DNA of 64,000 bases from Fratercula arctica (Eukaryota > Chordata > Aves > Charadriiformes > Alcidae): NCBI GenBank assembly GCA_947846985.1, contig CANTUZ010000003.1:58538096-58602095 (forward strand). Direction: 5' to 3'. A program made the position numbers and the translations under genes. The notes under the pieces are model-generated. The model was not told where the DNA came from, made no database searches, and worked only from the letters and a program-made list of their open reading frames with translations. Of this stretch, positions 23,733 to 35,400 are shown piece by piece; the first letter of the stretch is position 1, and every line of letters begins with the position of its first letter.

Positions 23733-26640
23733 CATTTTTAATCTGAGGTAATAGAATTTGTATGATTATTAGTCAATTAATCTTAAATATTCTTGAGAGA
23801 TGAGATTATATCTCACAAGAGACCTGACTTTCAGAGGAAGGGTAATGGGCATCTTAAAATCAAAATAAAGGTGTTTTGCTTAAAATAGATAAAAAAAAAC
23901 CTGGCAGGATATGACATTCCATGTATTTTCTGAAACATTTTAAAACTTTTTGGAAAAATACAGCTATGTGGTTTAAACATTGTGTTTAAAATTTTCTCTA
24001 AAGTACACTTGCAGCAATATGCTGTGTGAGAACTGAAAAGTAAAGATGATGATCTATTTCATTGACTAAGGTAACCAAAGTACAAAAAGTAAGCAGCAAT
24101 TAAATATATGCAGTTACTCCTAAGTCCTCTGTAGTTGTTATCTAGATATCACAAGTTGTTGAGTTTTTATTTCCCTTACAAGTATTCCTTTTAATACAAC
24201 AGGGATATTTAAGCTAATATATGCCACTGGTAATTATTATTCCAAGTATAGTTGACATTTGAAAGCTAGTAATCACACCGGAACACCATATTAAAATGTT
24301 AACTTATATAGGACAGACAACCTAGTCATGCTCCCAATTAGACCATTTCAGTTTTCCCATTGTTTTCTATGTGACAATCAAGGAAAGAGCAACCCAACCA
24401 TATTAGGAGACAGACAAGAGTGTGAAACAGGTGTGATTAGGGTTTCCTCTTTGTCATCCTTGAAATCACCTTGCAAGAGATTCTCCTTAACTGTTGATCA
24501 AAAGAGATTATAAATCTTATTTTATTTGCTTGTCTTCACATCTCTTCAAAGCAGGACAGATTCAGTAAAGATGCATCTCCAAAGAGAGATGAGTCTGTCT
24601 TGCTGCTGCTGTGGGGTCGGGGCTGCCAGCTGCAGGCAGCTGTGTAGAGCTTTATTCCTCCCAGTGATGACAAGAGCAGCTGTGGCTCCAAAGCCCCTGT
24701 CAGCTCAGAGATGATTTGTTAAGGATGATCTGTCAGGGGCTGTCCCAGCTGATGCCTCTGTGCCACCTCTTCAAATAAATGAGAAGCCTTGCTTCACAGT
24801 GAGCACCGCAGTCCCGCTGAGCTCCCCCGACCTTTCTGTCCCCAGCACGCTGCTGTGGTCCTCTGCATGCGCAGCAAGGGCTACGTGGCAACAGTTGTCA
24901 TCACATAACTGATCAGCTGTGACAAAGTATTTTTCTGACAGGAGGAGACAGTCAAGCCATGATGGGGCGAGGCAGAGGTTGTTCTCTTCCAGCATCAAAG
25001 CAGCAGTGAAGAAGAGGGCAAGGTGCACCAAAGTCCTGAGGTTTCTGTGGGCCTTAGCACGGTATCTACTCATGCAATGTGGGAGATACTCCCTGACAGC
25101 TCCTGTATGTGGCAAGACTCAGAAGCATATTTGCAGCTGGATAGCAGCAGCGTAGACTCTCTTATCTCAGGAGAGTCAGTATGGATGCGTGCTTGTTTCA
25201 CTGCCATCTGATGTGCCAGTCCTTAACTCCACTAGGAAGGAAAAAGGCAGTTGTTCTTTTCAGCCAGCAGCTGCCACTACTGCCTTTCTCTGACTCAAAA
25301 CAATTTTGAAGGAGAAAGTGTTTGCTAAGCAGCTAGACTTCTGCTTGTCTGGGGGTTTTGTTCCTTTGCTGAAAGAAGAGGGACTTGAGTTGGCAGCATT
25401 TGTTCCCTTAACTTCTCAGCACCAGCTGCTATTGCTTCTGAAAGAGCCTAGAGTAATAATCCTGGTGCTTTTACATGGCTTGCCAAGCTTTGTGTTTAGC
25501 TACTATCACAATTTAATATGTGTGACTGATGCTGTAAAAGGCTAACTATACACAGGGGGAGAATCAGGAAGAAAAATTATGTGGAGGACTTCTGTTAAGC
25601 TCCGCCCTCAAAATAAACTCTGTCCATGTGATGTGATACGGTGAGTGCATGGGACAGATGTTGAGTTTGATCACACCTTAGTCTTAGACTCTTGGGGCTT
25701 TTCTCTCCCTCATGAAGTCCAGAAGCACTCGGGGGATGAATTGAGTTCCAGATGCTTAAATTCTAACTGAGATTTATAGGACTCTCAGTATTACTTTGGA
25801 TTGGTTTGTTCTTAGATGTGTTTTGATGCTGCCTCTCTTATTTATGTGCTGTGAAAAGCAGCAAACCAAAGTTGACATAGAAGGTGCTGTGCTTGGATAG
25901 ATGTGTCAGGGTGCCCTGAAATGAACAGGGCAAGTCATACTTCTCAGAGTCCCGGGGCAAGTAATTGTTGGTTACGCTTACATCTTGTTTGCAAAGCTCT
26001 CTATGAAACCTTGACCTGCCTTTGCTTTTACTGAAGTCGTGCTTCCTGCAGAACCAAAGGCTTTTCTGTGCCGGCCCAATCTGTGCTGTGACTGCACGGG
26101 ACAGAAAAGAAGGACAACTGATAAGGCTAGAAGCACAATCTGTCAGCATCTGCAGGACTAGGGGTAAGTGAACAGCTAATTGAAATGTTCCATTCATTAG
26201 GTTTTGGCAAAAGAAAATAGATCGGCAGTTTTGATATAAGTGCCTGTTTGATATTAAAAGTCTGTTTAAACATTTTCCAAAGTAACTTGCAGGTGGCTGA
26301 GCTTCACAGACACACAGATGTACTTAATCCTTGGGTGGCCCTTGGGTGTTTTCTGGCCGCACCAGGCAGGCATGGCCGGTGCAGCTCTGCCTGCTTTCTG
26401 TGTCTGGCCATTTCCCAGGCAGAGGCGGCCATGCACTGGAAACTGGTGCATGTGTACAACTCTGTGCACTGCTTGTTTTATTGACACATTGACCTTTGGA
26501 GACTCAAAATTATTTCCTTACCTTCTAAGAGTCTTTGAGAGTTTAATACAGACCACAATGGAAATACACTATCAGCATGAGTCTTCACATAGTTGTAAAC
26601 TTTACAATTTACAAGCCCAGTAATTTTAATCCTGTAACCA
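23733..26640. other. Intergenic, nothing recognised
   Basis: Mixed AT-rich and moderately GC-rich sequence. It holds several 60-120-codon ORFs on both strands (for example 24771-25115 and 25838-26197, minus), with no recognisable domains and no coherent splice structure. No named repeat identified. Confidence 0.45.
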
Positions 26641-27275
26641 CAGAATCACAGAATGGTAGGGGTTGGAAGGGACCTCTGGAGATCATCTAGTCCAACCCCC
26701 CTGCCAAAGCAGGTTCACCTAGAGCAGGTTGTACAGGAACATGTCCAGGCAGTTTTTGAATGTCTCCAGAGAAAGAGACTCCACAGCTTCTCTGGGCAGC
26801 CTGTTCCCCTGCTCTGCCATCCTCAAAGTAAAGAAGTTTTTCCTCATGTTGAGAAGGAATTTCCTGTGTTCCAGCTTGTGCCTGTTGCCCCTTGTCCTGT
26901 TGCTGGGCACCACTGAAAAGAGTCTGGCACCATCCTCTTGACACCCACCCTTTAGATATTTATAAGCACTGATGAGATTCCCTCTCAGTCTTCTCCAGGC
27001 TAAACAGACCCAGGTCTCTCAGCCTTTCCTCATAAGAGAGGTGCTACATTCCCTTCATCATCTTTGTAGCCCTCCGCTGGACTCTCTCCAGTAGTTCCTT
27101 ATCTTTCTTTAACTGGGGAGCCCAGAACTGGACAGAGTACTCCAGATGTGGCCTCACCAGGGCAGAGTAGAGGGGGAGGATGATCTTCCTCGACCTGCCG
27201 GCCATGCTCTTTTTAATGCACCCCAGGATACCTTTGGCCTTCTTGGCCACAAGGGCACATTGCTGTCTCAATGTT
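26641..27275 (-). mobile_element. CR1 LINE, 5'-truncated
   Basis: Clear minus-strand avian CR1. The 3' tail lies at 26641-26655 (ACAGAATCACAGAATGG in plus orientation). The ORF2 C-terminus can be read on the minus strand: [38 protein letters not shown] and [13 protein letters not shown] at 27044-27271, the usual end of the CR1 reverse transcriptase region. It continues, after frameshifts, to the final LDMFLYNLL-like residues near 26720. It belongs to a different subfamily from the copies at 44.6 and 51.9 kb. It truncates near 27275. Confidence 0.95.
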
Positions 27276-27929
27276 TGTTTCTTTTTGACAGCAGAAGTTG
27301 GTGGGTTAGTACACAGCCAGTGCTAACACCTCCTCCATGCGAGCAACCTGCAGGCCTGACTGTCAGCTTCCCACAGGGGCTGTGATGTCCACTCGTGGTG
27401 CTTGAGGTGCAGGAGACAGACACGGTTGGAAGCCAGTCTGGATAATGTTCAGCACAGCAGGGAGGAAACTAGATTGCATCTCTCTAATGGTGCTGCTCTG
27501 TGCCCTCAAGCAAACCCTGCGTTTTTAGGTTTGGGGTTTTTTTGAGAAATAAATGCAACAGAGGTCACTTAGTTGTAAGTAATTAGATAGTAATCAGTTT
27601 TTAATCTTTGAGCCTATTTCTTATTATTTTCCTACACTAATTGCATAACTTCCAGTAGTGAATGTGTTTTTACTCAGCTGTAGCCTTAAACGTTTTATTT
27701 CCTCCTTTCGGTAAATATTTAGAGATCCCATTGATAATTCCTACCTCTGAGCCTGAGAGCTGGCATCAGCACATTCACCACACATAACAAAGAATTTTAA
27801 TTCTTGCTTTGAGGGAAGACATGGCTAAATCTTAATCACAAATGAAACATTTATGCGGAAATAAACACTTCCAGGAGAATCCTACGTGACTACATCAGCC
27901 ACATGCACTGTAACAAGCAGGGTGCTGCC

Positions 27930-28200
27930 AAGGTGCAGCACACAGATGGTCACAGAAGTGCAAGGGACCTGCTGAGCCTGTCCTGAGGTTCCAAAGCAGC
28001 CACCCAGAAGCTGGTCAAGCTCTACCCTGATGCTGGCCCGACTCTTTGCTCATCTGTGGAGACTGGTCCAGAGCAACAGTCCCGTGATTGTTAGGAATCT
28101 TCTAGTCTCCAGCCTAAATGTCCATGTGCCTTTTATCTTGTTACTACGTCTTCTCAGGCTCAGAAATAGTCAGAGTTAGGAAATAGAAATTCTCAGTCAG
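27930..28200 (-). mobile_element. Possible ancient CR1 fragment
   Basis: The segment around 28090-28135 (GGAATCTTCTAGTCTCCAGC, then CTAAATGTCCATGTG) resembles the minus-strand CR1 region that encodes the KKFLL/RLETRR-like ORF2 tail. Similarity is patchy and no 3' tail is preserved. Confidence 0.35.
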
Positions 28201-28960
28201 AGGTGAGCCTTCCTCTCTCTCCCACCTGCTGGGGGAGATGTTACGTCCCTCTCTCACTGCACCTCTGTCTCCACATATTGGTGAGACATGGAAGTGGGTT
28301 TTGAAGTAAAAGTGCATGGCCTAGTATGTGATAAAATACAGAGTAAGGGCAATGCTGAAAAAACCCAGCCCTGCTTGCTGAACATGAATGAGGAAGATAG
28401 ATACATGAGAGGGATGTCAGACTGGCAGCATGGCAGCATGGCAGACTTCTGTATTTACACTCTCTCTAAACAATAATGACATATCAATAGCAACGTATTT
28501 TCATATGTAATATGGATACCATCATTGACATTAATTCATGGCAATTATTAAGGGTTTGAATTGAAATAATAATTTAAAACTGAGTTTTAAATGTGAATGT
28601 GAATTTGTTTAGGAAGAAAAGTTTAATACAAATTAAGCTAACATGGCACTCTGCAAATTGACGGGATCTCAGCAGAAACCACTCTGGAAATCTAAACAGC
28701 TTCATTCTTAATGTCAGACCATTTACGGCATTATGACTGTGAAAAGTGGATTTAACATAGGATTTCTTTTACGTGTGTTAGGCTGCTTTTGGTGGTGCAA
28801 ATTTGCCTTGTTTAGGTCGGTTAAAAGAGACAATAAAAATCAGGGCATTCATTTTAAATAGAGCTGGTATATTTTTAAGAACGAAACAGTTTTATTTAAA
28901 AAAAAAAAAAAAAATTCAGATTTTTTCCGCAGAGGTAATGCAAAGTCTTTGCTTATTTCC
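28201..28960. other. Intergenic, AT-rich upstream of TMEM181 CpG island
   Basis: No gene recognised. It includes a run of about 17 A residues (28898-28914) immediately before the GC-rich island begins. Confidence 0.5.
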
Positions 28961-29090
28961 CCGGCGACCTGCGGGCCCGAGGGGAGAGGGCAGCGCTGGG
29001 CCGGGGGAGGGAGGCCCGGCTGCCCGGCAGCCGCTGCCGTGGGGGGCTGAGAGGCTCCCGGCACCGCCGACAGAGCCCGCCGCCGGCGGG

Positions 29091-29119
29091 GGCGGCGGCG
29101 GCGGCGGCGGCGGCGGCGG
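29091..29119 (+). repeat. TMEM181: GGC trinucleotide tract
   Basis: About nine uninterrupted GGC units, followed by further interrupted GGGGGCGGTGGCGG sequence to about 29142. The tract sits roughly 240 nt upstream of the distal TMEM181 start codon, in the promoter or 5' UTR. Confidence 0.95.
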
Positions 29120-29319
29120 GGGCGGTGGCGGGGCGGTGGCGGCCTCCCCCGGGGCCGCGGGGGCGCGCACCGGCCGCCCCTCTCCGTGGTGCTGAAGCGG
29201 CTCCCGCGGGCGCGGACTGTGCGCTGAGGGCCCGCCCCTGCCGCCGCCGCCGCTGCGGCTCCTGCGCCGCCCCCGCCCCGCGGCCGCGCAGCGCCGGTCA
29301 GGCTCTGGCGGGGGGAGCC

Positions 29320-29340
29320 ATGGCGGAGCGCGGGGCCTGA
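29320..29340 (+). other. TMEM181: Upstream ORF MAERGA before TMEM181
   Basis: ATG at 29320 in the context GGAGCCATGG (G at +4) encodes six residues and stops with TGA at 29338-29340, 17 nt before the main ATG. If the transcript starts upstream, it could lower or regulate translation of the long isoform. Whether it is transcribed is unknown. Confidence 0.5.
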
Positions 29341-29357
29341 GGCGGCGCCGGGGCGGC

Positions 29358-29488
29358 ATGGAGGCGGATTTCGCCGCCTTCGGGAGCCCGCTGTGCGGCG
29401 AGGTCAAGCGCTTCTGCCGGCGGGTGCGGGAGACCTACCGAGAGATCAAGGAGGACCTCACTCCCTACAGGGATGACCGTTACTACCG
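29358..29488 (+). CDS. TMEM181: TMEM181 exon 1a (distal start)
   Basis: Encodes [19 protein letters not shown], continuing to [11 protein letters not shown], a charged cytosolic segment like the N-terminus I recall for human TMEM181. ATG context GGCGGCATGG is strong. It ends in phase 2 (TAC CG) with donor GTACGG at 29489. The frame continues into the intron for about 375 nt, but that part is low-complexity GC sequence. Confidence 0.93.
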
Positions 29489-32400
29489 GTACGGGCGCGG
29501 GCGCGGCTCTCCCCCGGGGCCCCGGGGCCCTGCCTGCCCGCCTTCCTCCGGGGTGGCACCCGCAGGCGCTCGGTCGGGGCTCCGGGGGGGGACCAGGCCG
29601 CCTTCACGGGGCGAGCGGGGGGGTTGGGCGGGGACCGGGGCCGGGCTTCATGCCACGACCCCCCGCCGCGCACCCGGGAGCGGCCGTCCCAGCCTCGGGG
29701 CCGCCGGGTCCCCGCGGTCCCGGGCGGGCCGGGCGGGCAGCGGCGCGTGGGGCGGTCTGCTCTGCCCGGGGCGGGTGGGGACGTGGTCCGGCAGCGCCTC
29801 TGGGCAGGAGGGACAGCACTTCTGCTTCTGCCCTCACGTATTAATATCTTTATGTAGGCGATAAAGGCAATTTCCATTCGCATTCCTCTGTGCTAGGCGT
29901 CTTCCGCTGTGATGGCAAGCGGGAGGAACCTGGGCTAAAGCAGCCGTAAAACAGTCCTGGAATAGCGCAGAAGTGGCTAGGAAATCAGAGTGACTGGCAA
30001 AGGTTGAGGTCAAAAGGGACAAACGTACTGAGCAGACTACACCCACGTTTCTTCTGTCCCTGGCCCCGTCTTCTCTTTCCATGAATGGCCAGTGATGGCT
30101 GGAGAGTATGAATGTGTTGAGATTATACAAGGCTAGGAGGGACTTCAAACGTGTTGGAGGACTGGGTTATAAATGAAAAGAATTTCTGGATCAGAGAAAG
30201 GGTCCGAAACAGTAGAATGAAAATCAGGAGAAACAAATGCCAGGACCTACACAGAAAAGGAACGCTGTTCAGCCACACAAACACAGGTTGGGGAATGAAC
30301 AGTTATATAACATTTTTGTAAAAAACGGGTATGGAAATTATAATGCTTTATAAAATAACTTCTTTCAACAGTGACATTGTCTTATACACATGACAAAGGT
30401 AAAAGCCATTTGGGGTGTAAAGAGGAGCACAGTTTGCAAGATGACATCTAATTTAGTCACCACTCCAGGCCTTAGCTGGAACTGTATCCAGTTGTGGGCA
30501 TCACACTTCAAGGGCCTGCCAGTGGAAGAGAGCCTAAGGACAGAGATACAGACAATCAAAGGGCTAGAAAATACAGCTGTGAGGAAAAACTGGGGTGGCT
30601 CACCCAAAAGAAACATCCAAGTTGGGGAATAGGAGGTTCTGTAAGGAGAAACTTTGTGCTCATTTGGACAAAATACTGCAGAATAACTTAAATTGTAGCA
30701 AGAAAAGTTCATATAAGATGTTAAGAAAAACCTTCTGAGTGGGAGGGATGGTCAAACAATATAGAAAGGATTATCCAGGGAGACTGTAGTGTCTCCATTG
30801 TTGGAGGTTTTTAAAAACTTTTGACAAACGCATACCAAGAAAGACGTAGATCTGGCAGATGATACACTCGTGAGACAGAAGGAAAGATTAGGTACCTTGT
30901 GAGGTCTCTTCTAGCTCTATTTTACTATGAATCTGAGCATAAGTACTTCTCTTTGTGCACGGTGCTCCAGTTCTCCTGCTTAGATCACTTGACTTCAGTG
31001 CACTGTGTCTGTTTTCCCCAATGAAGGGGTATGCGGTCCATTAGATTGAATTTGCCTTATTGTTCACAATAGCAAAAACTACGGAGAGCCATGGAGTTTG
31101 GAAGCACTCCATGCCTGACACCACTGCCTGACAACTTGGCAGAGTTTAACATAGCCACCATCCTGCCTGTCAAAACAGCAGCCCCTTGTACCTGAGCATG
31201 GTGTGAGAAGCCATGGGAGGTGATAAGGAGTGATGGAAATGTACCTGTGTACATCTGGCAGCGCAATAATGACTATTGGCACTAGAGTGGAGAAAGGAGG
31301 GAGAGATAAGCTCTGGAGTAACAAATAAGAGGTCCTGGGAGAGGCATTTATTCAGCTTTGTTCCCAGAAGAAACCCAAGGTCTCCAAGGTAAATTGTCAT
31401 TAACTCATTTTCATGACTAAAAGTGTGTATGGAACTTTCTGTATTGAAAAGAGAAGATGCTACTCCACTGAATCAAATGAGCTTGTAGAGTTAGTGCTAG
31501 ATTGCCCTTTCTTCAGTGAGAGTATCCCCAGGAGGTATCAGCCGCAGGTCGTGAATGAAATGGAGTAACATTGGGCTCTTGGCAAGGAAATAGTATTTCG
31601 TGACTTAGAAATCATGCTAGTACTTCTCTGCATTCCCAAGATCTTAACCTAAATGACCTAGCGTTAAATAAGTTTACTGTTACTGTCACTGCATACCTGC
31701 TGTTCTGGTGAGTGTTTCCGTTTAGCATTATTGATGGATGTAGCAATGGAACCTGCTTTTTAGGTTCCTGGTAAGGAGGACGGTTTCTTGATGTTACCAT
31801 GCATTCTTCTTACAGACAACTCTCACTTACAGGAAGGAGAATTAGATACTTCATCTTCTTCTCTCTCTCTCTCTCTCTCTCTCTATTTTATTCAGTGTGT
31901 TTGGTCAGGTTATAAATGAGCACACTCAGGGATGTAATGGAGAGCCTTACTGCTCTGACAGCAGAAGGAATTTTGGAAATCTGACCAAGAAAATGCAGTG
32001 TGGCTTGTGTTTACTTCAAACCATGAGGTTCTTTAAAGTAATCACCTTAATCAGAGCAAATAATATCTTATACCAGACTAACAAAATGAAGAAATGATAA
32101 AAGCATGTTTTTTCCCTCTCATGCACTGCATTCACAAATGTGTAGCTGTCAGCCACTGCCAGCCTTAACTCTCCTGTCCCGATGGTTAGAGCAAAGTCAT
32201 TTGGTCATCAACTGGTGGTTTCCATTGCCTTTTTGGAAATGGAGTGGTCTAGTCCATTAAGTGATAGAGAAGCAGAGGGAGGGGGGACATGAGCTTGCAA
32301 GTAATCAATATTTGCTAGAAAAAAAATTAATTTGGCTGCTAAAGTCTCACTCATGATTTCTATAAGGACACCCTTCTCCAAGTGTCAACAGGAAAACTCA

Positions 32401-35400
32401 AAGCTGGAAAGCTTTGGAGCAGGTACAGAAATGGAAAAACACCAAGCAGTCCCCTTTTTGACTGGCAGGCAAATAGCTTTTCTTGTCTCAAGAGTGCTAT
32501 TTGTATGCTGTGCTGGTGTGTGCTCATTCTCAGTGACAGGGGATTCAGTGGGAGGGCATGACCTAGCTCAGAGACGGCTGGTGAAGCTGTTATCCCAAGT
32601 AAGTGTGCTCTTGCTGCACGAATGGCTGAGTCATTTCTGATCCTGTCCCAGTTTAGTTTTGGCAATGGTTTCCTTTAAAGCACAGTGCTCTTGAACATGC
32701 GGTTCAGCAGCTGTCTGTGAGCAGCCTGTTCTTTATGCAGGGTTGACAATTAAGGGTGGCAGGCTCCTCAGCCATCTCAAGCTACGCCATCCTCGCTCTG
32801 CAGAGCTCCAGGGCACTCAGCCACACTATACAGATGAAGGGGTGTCAATGTTGGCGAGTTTTTTCTGCCCAGTATCCCAGAATAGTCTCTAAATTGTGCC
32901 TCCTGGTGTATTTCCCCACGAGCAAGTGCTAGTTTGCCCAGCCATCTGGGAGAGATGGAGAGAGCAGGGTTAGCCATGGCTCAGCACACTGATTAACACC
33001 ATCTGTCTGGATTAATACTTCCCTTAGGCAGACATGGCACTTTATGGTATGCTTGCAAAAGAGACTGTGTATTTACAGACTAATGGGCACGATGGTAAAC
33101 AACCTCATTGGTAACCCCAATACAAGATTGGTCTGGACTTGGTACACCTAAGATTAGTCTGTGGTACACCAGGAGGTGCTTGGTGGGGCAGATGAGCTCA
33201 GAGAAGGCAGAAGAAGGGAAAAGTGTTATGCTCGCCCATCAGTCCAGAGGACTGCCACAAAGCGTACCAGCCCTTGACTTATTACAGCAGCTTCAGGTTT
33301 GTTCTAATTTATACTTCTGAAAAATTGCTCCAAACAAGCCACTTGAATGAGCAGTTTGTTCTCTGGTGTCTCTCCCTCCCACTCCAGTATGTTCCTTCCA
33401 CCCCTCGCATGCCTCCTGGTCGGGATGGCAGGGCCGGGATTGCTGATGGAGGGCTGGCAGCCGACGGCTCCCTCCCCTGCACTCGGCAATTTTAAGTAAA
33501 CTATTGGTACGAAGAGAGCTTAGTACCAATGGTACTAAACCATCTACATTTTTGTCTCTTCCACATGTCATCAGATATGCAAAGCTCACCAGAAGACACC
33601 AGGCCTCACAATCGGCTCACAGTTATTTCAGTGTGAGTTTCATAACTCTAACCCTAGCCAGCGTCGCAGAGTTCACCATGCTGAAAATGTTTTGAAAGGA
33701 AAGCAAGCAATTAAAGTGCCTGCCTGGCAGAGAGGAGAGAGCAGGAGTGTGGCCAAATTGTGGTCTGACATCAGAGTTGCGTAAATATAAGTAACAACTT
33801 GGTATTCTTGAAAAATCAGTTTCTAAGTTAATAAACATATCTCATTGCACAATCAGCTTGTACAGGAAAGCACGGTGTTGACACTGAATTTAGCAATAAT
33901 ACCCAGAGATTAAGATAAATGACCTACAATCTGCCCTGCTTTAAATAAGGCACTCCTAAACTCCTATCATGCAATAATATGACATTTTGTACATCAAAAA
34001 GAAAAGACTATATATACGACATTGTGAAATGTATTATTTACCTTGCAGCTTTAATTAGTGCTTGATGTTGCTTATACAGGTAACAAAAGAGGTAATTATA
34101 GATGACACTGATACTCTTAATTCCTCAGCTTCTCCTATTAGTGTTTCCAGTTCATTAAAACACAGCTAATCTTCAAAACGTGTGGGAAAAGTTCATTCAC
34201 AGTGTTTCTGGTCCTTTGGCAAAAAGACCAGAGAACAGCACATCATTTGACTCAGCAATAAAGACACACTGTTCGTTTTTCCTTAGAGAAGCTCTAGTGC
34301 CTGCGTGTGTCAGAGAAGAAACTTGAAGTTTGGCAGAGAGGGCTGTTGCAATAAGGCTACAATTCACACCTCCTTAAAATCTCTCCCAAGCGCTCAAAGT
34401 GCAAGTCTGTGAGAAGCCAAGGGGTCAGCAGGACCTTGCTGGAGAACTGCAGTCAAAGTCCCTGAAGGTTTATGCTGCTTTCCAGACCCAGGGCAGGACC
34501 TTCGGTGGCTTCCTCAAGCCACAGCTGGAACCTCTGTCTTGTTCTTCCAGGGCTCACTGCTGGGTCCTGACAACTGGGAGAAGAACCTGAATGACCCCAG
34601 TGTGAAGTGCACAGCTAGGGCTAGAAGGCTTGGAACATCAGGAGGAGGAGACTGGCACTGTAGCTTCATGTTTGCCTTAAGCTGCCGTAAGCCGTCTCTG
34701 TGGCTGGAAGAAGCCATCCTAGCTCTCCTTTCGCCGGTCACACATTTCTGCTCTCTTCCTCATCTGCCCACAAATATTGCTGTAGCTGCACAGTGACTGA
34801 GCAACCCATCCAGCAGAACACTGTTTTTTTTCTGAGTGACCTTTAGCTCAGATAATTTCCATTATTTGATTCGCCACTCTACTGCGCAGACATTTGTGCT
34901 GGCAAAAATCAAAGAGCTGCAGAGAGGCTGGATTTCACCTTTTGTCACTAAAGCTGTAGGTATCACCCGTGAAAGTATAAACTGGTCATGAAGGTGCAGC
35001 CTAAGTGTTAGGGGTTAGTGTGAGTAGAATCCTGGCTGAGCTAGCATTCAGCTTGCTTATTCATAGATCAGCCTGCCTCTTCTTGCAAGCCTCATTCACC
35101 ATACACTGGTTTCTACAACAAGTGAGGCAGACCGCAGCTTCTTGCACTATTTCACCCCCGAGCAGGTCAGACAAGGCATGGAGTGAGGCACTTTCTTGTA
35201 AGGAGCCAAGTAGAGTGTGGCTCTGAGTGACTCTGTGGAGGGAGAGGGGTTTCACAGTGCCTCAGTTCCTCTGGGTGTTTAGTTCGAAAACTCAGTACCA
35301 TTATTTTCACAAAACTTAGAGGGTGCAACGTATGTGTTTACAACGTGCTCACAACCCTTTGAAAGTTGGTAGATGGCAAAGAGAAATGCGGACCCCTGGC

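Larger units (their letters stand above)
28965..29860 (+). promoter_or_regulatory. TMEM181: CpG island, distal TMEM181 promoter
   Basis: An abrupt change from AT-rich DNA to very high GC with dense CpG covers the first coding exon (29358-29488) and extends into the intron. It contains a GGC-triplet tract (29091-29119) and many GC-box-like GGGGCGGG and CCCGCCCC elements. No TATA box is visible, which fits a dispersed-start housekeeping promoter. The transcription start cannot be placed from sequence alone. Confidence 0.85.

Noticed and set aside
24771..25115. 114-codon minus-strand ORF
   Set aside because: No family features, signal peptide or splice support; the opposite strand also has open frames here, indicating a composition effect.
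28803..29407. ORFs at 28803-29195 and, on the minus strand, 28916-29407 around the GGC tract
   Set aside because: They are stop-free only because of very high GC and include poly-Gly or poly-Pro from the triplet repeat.
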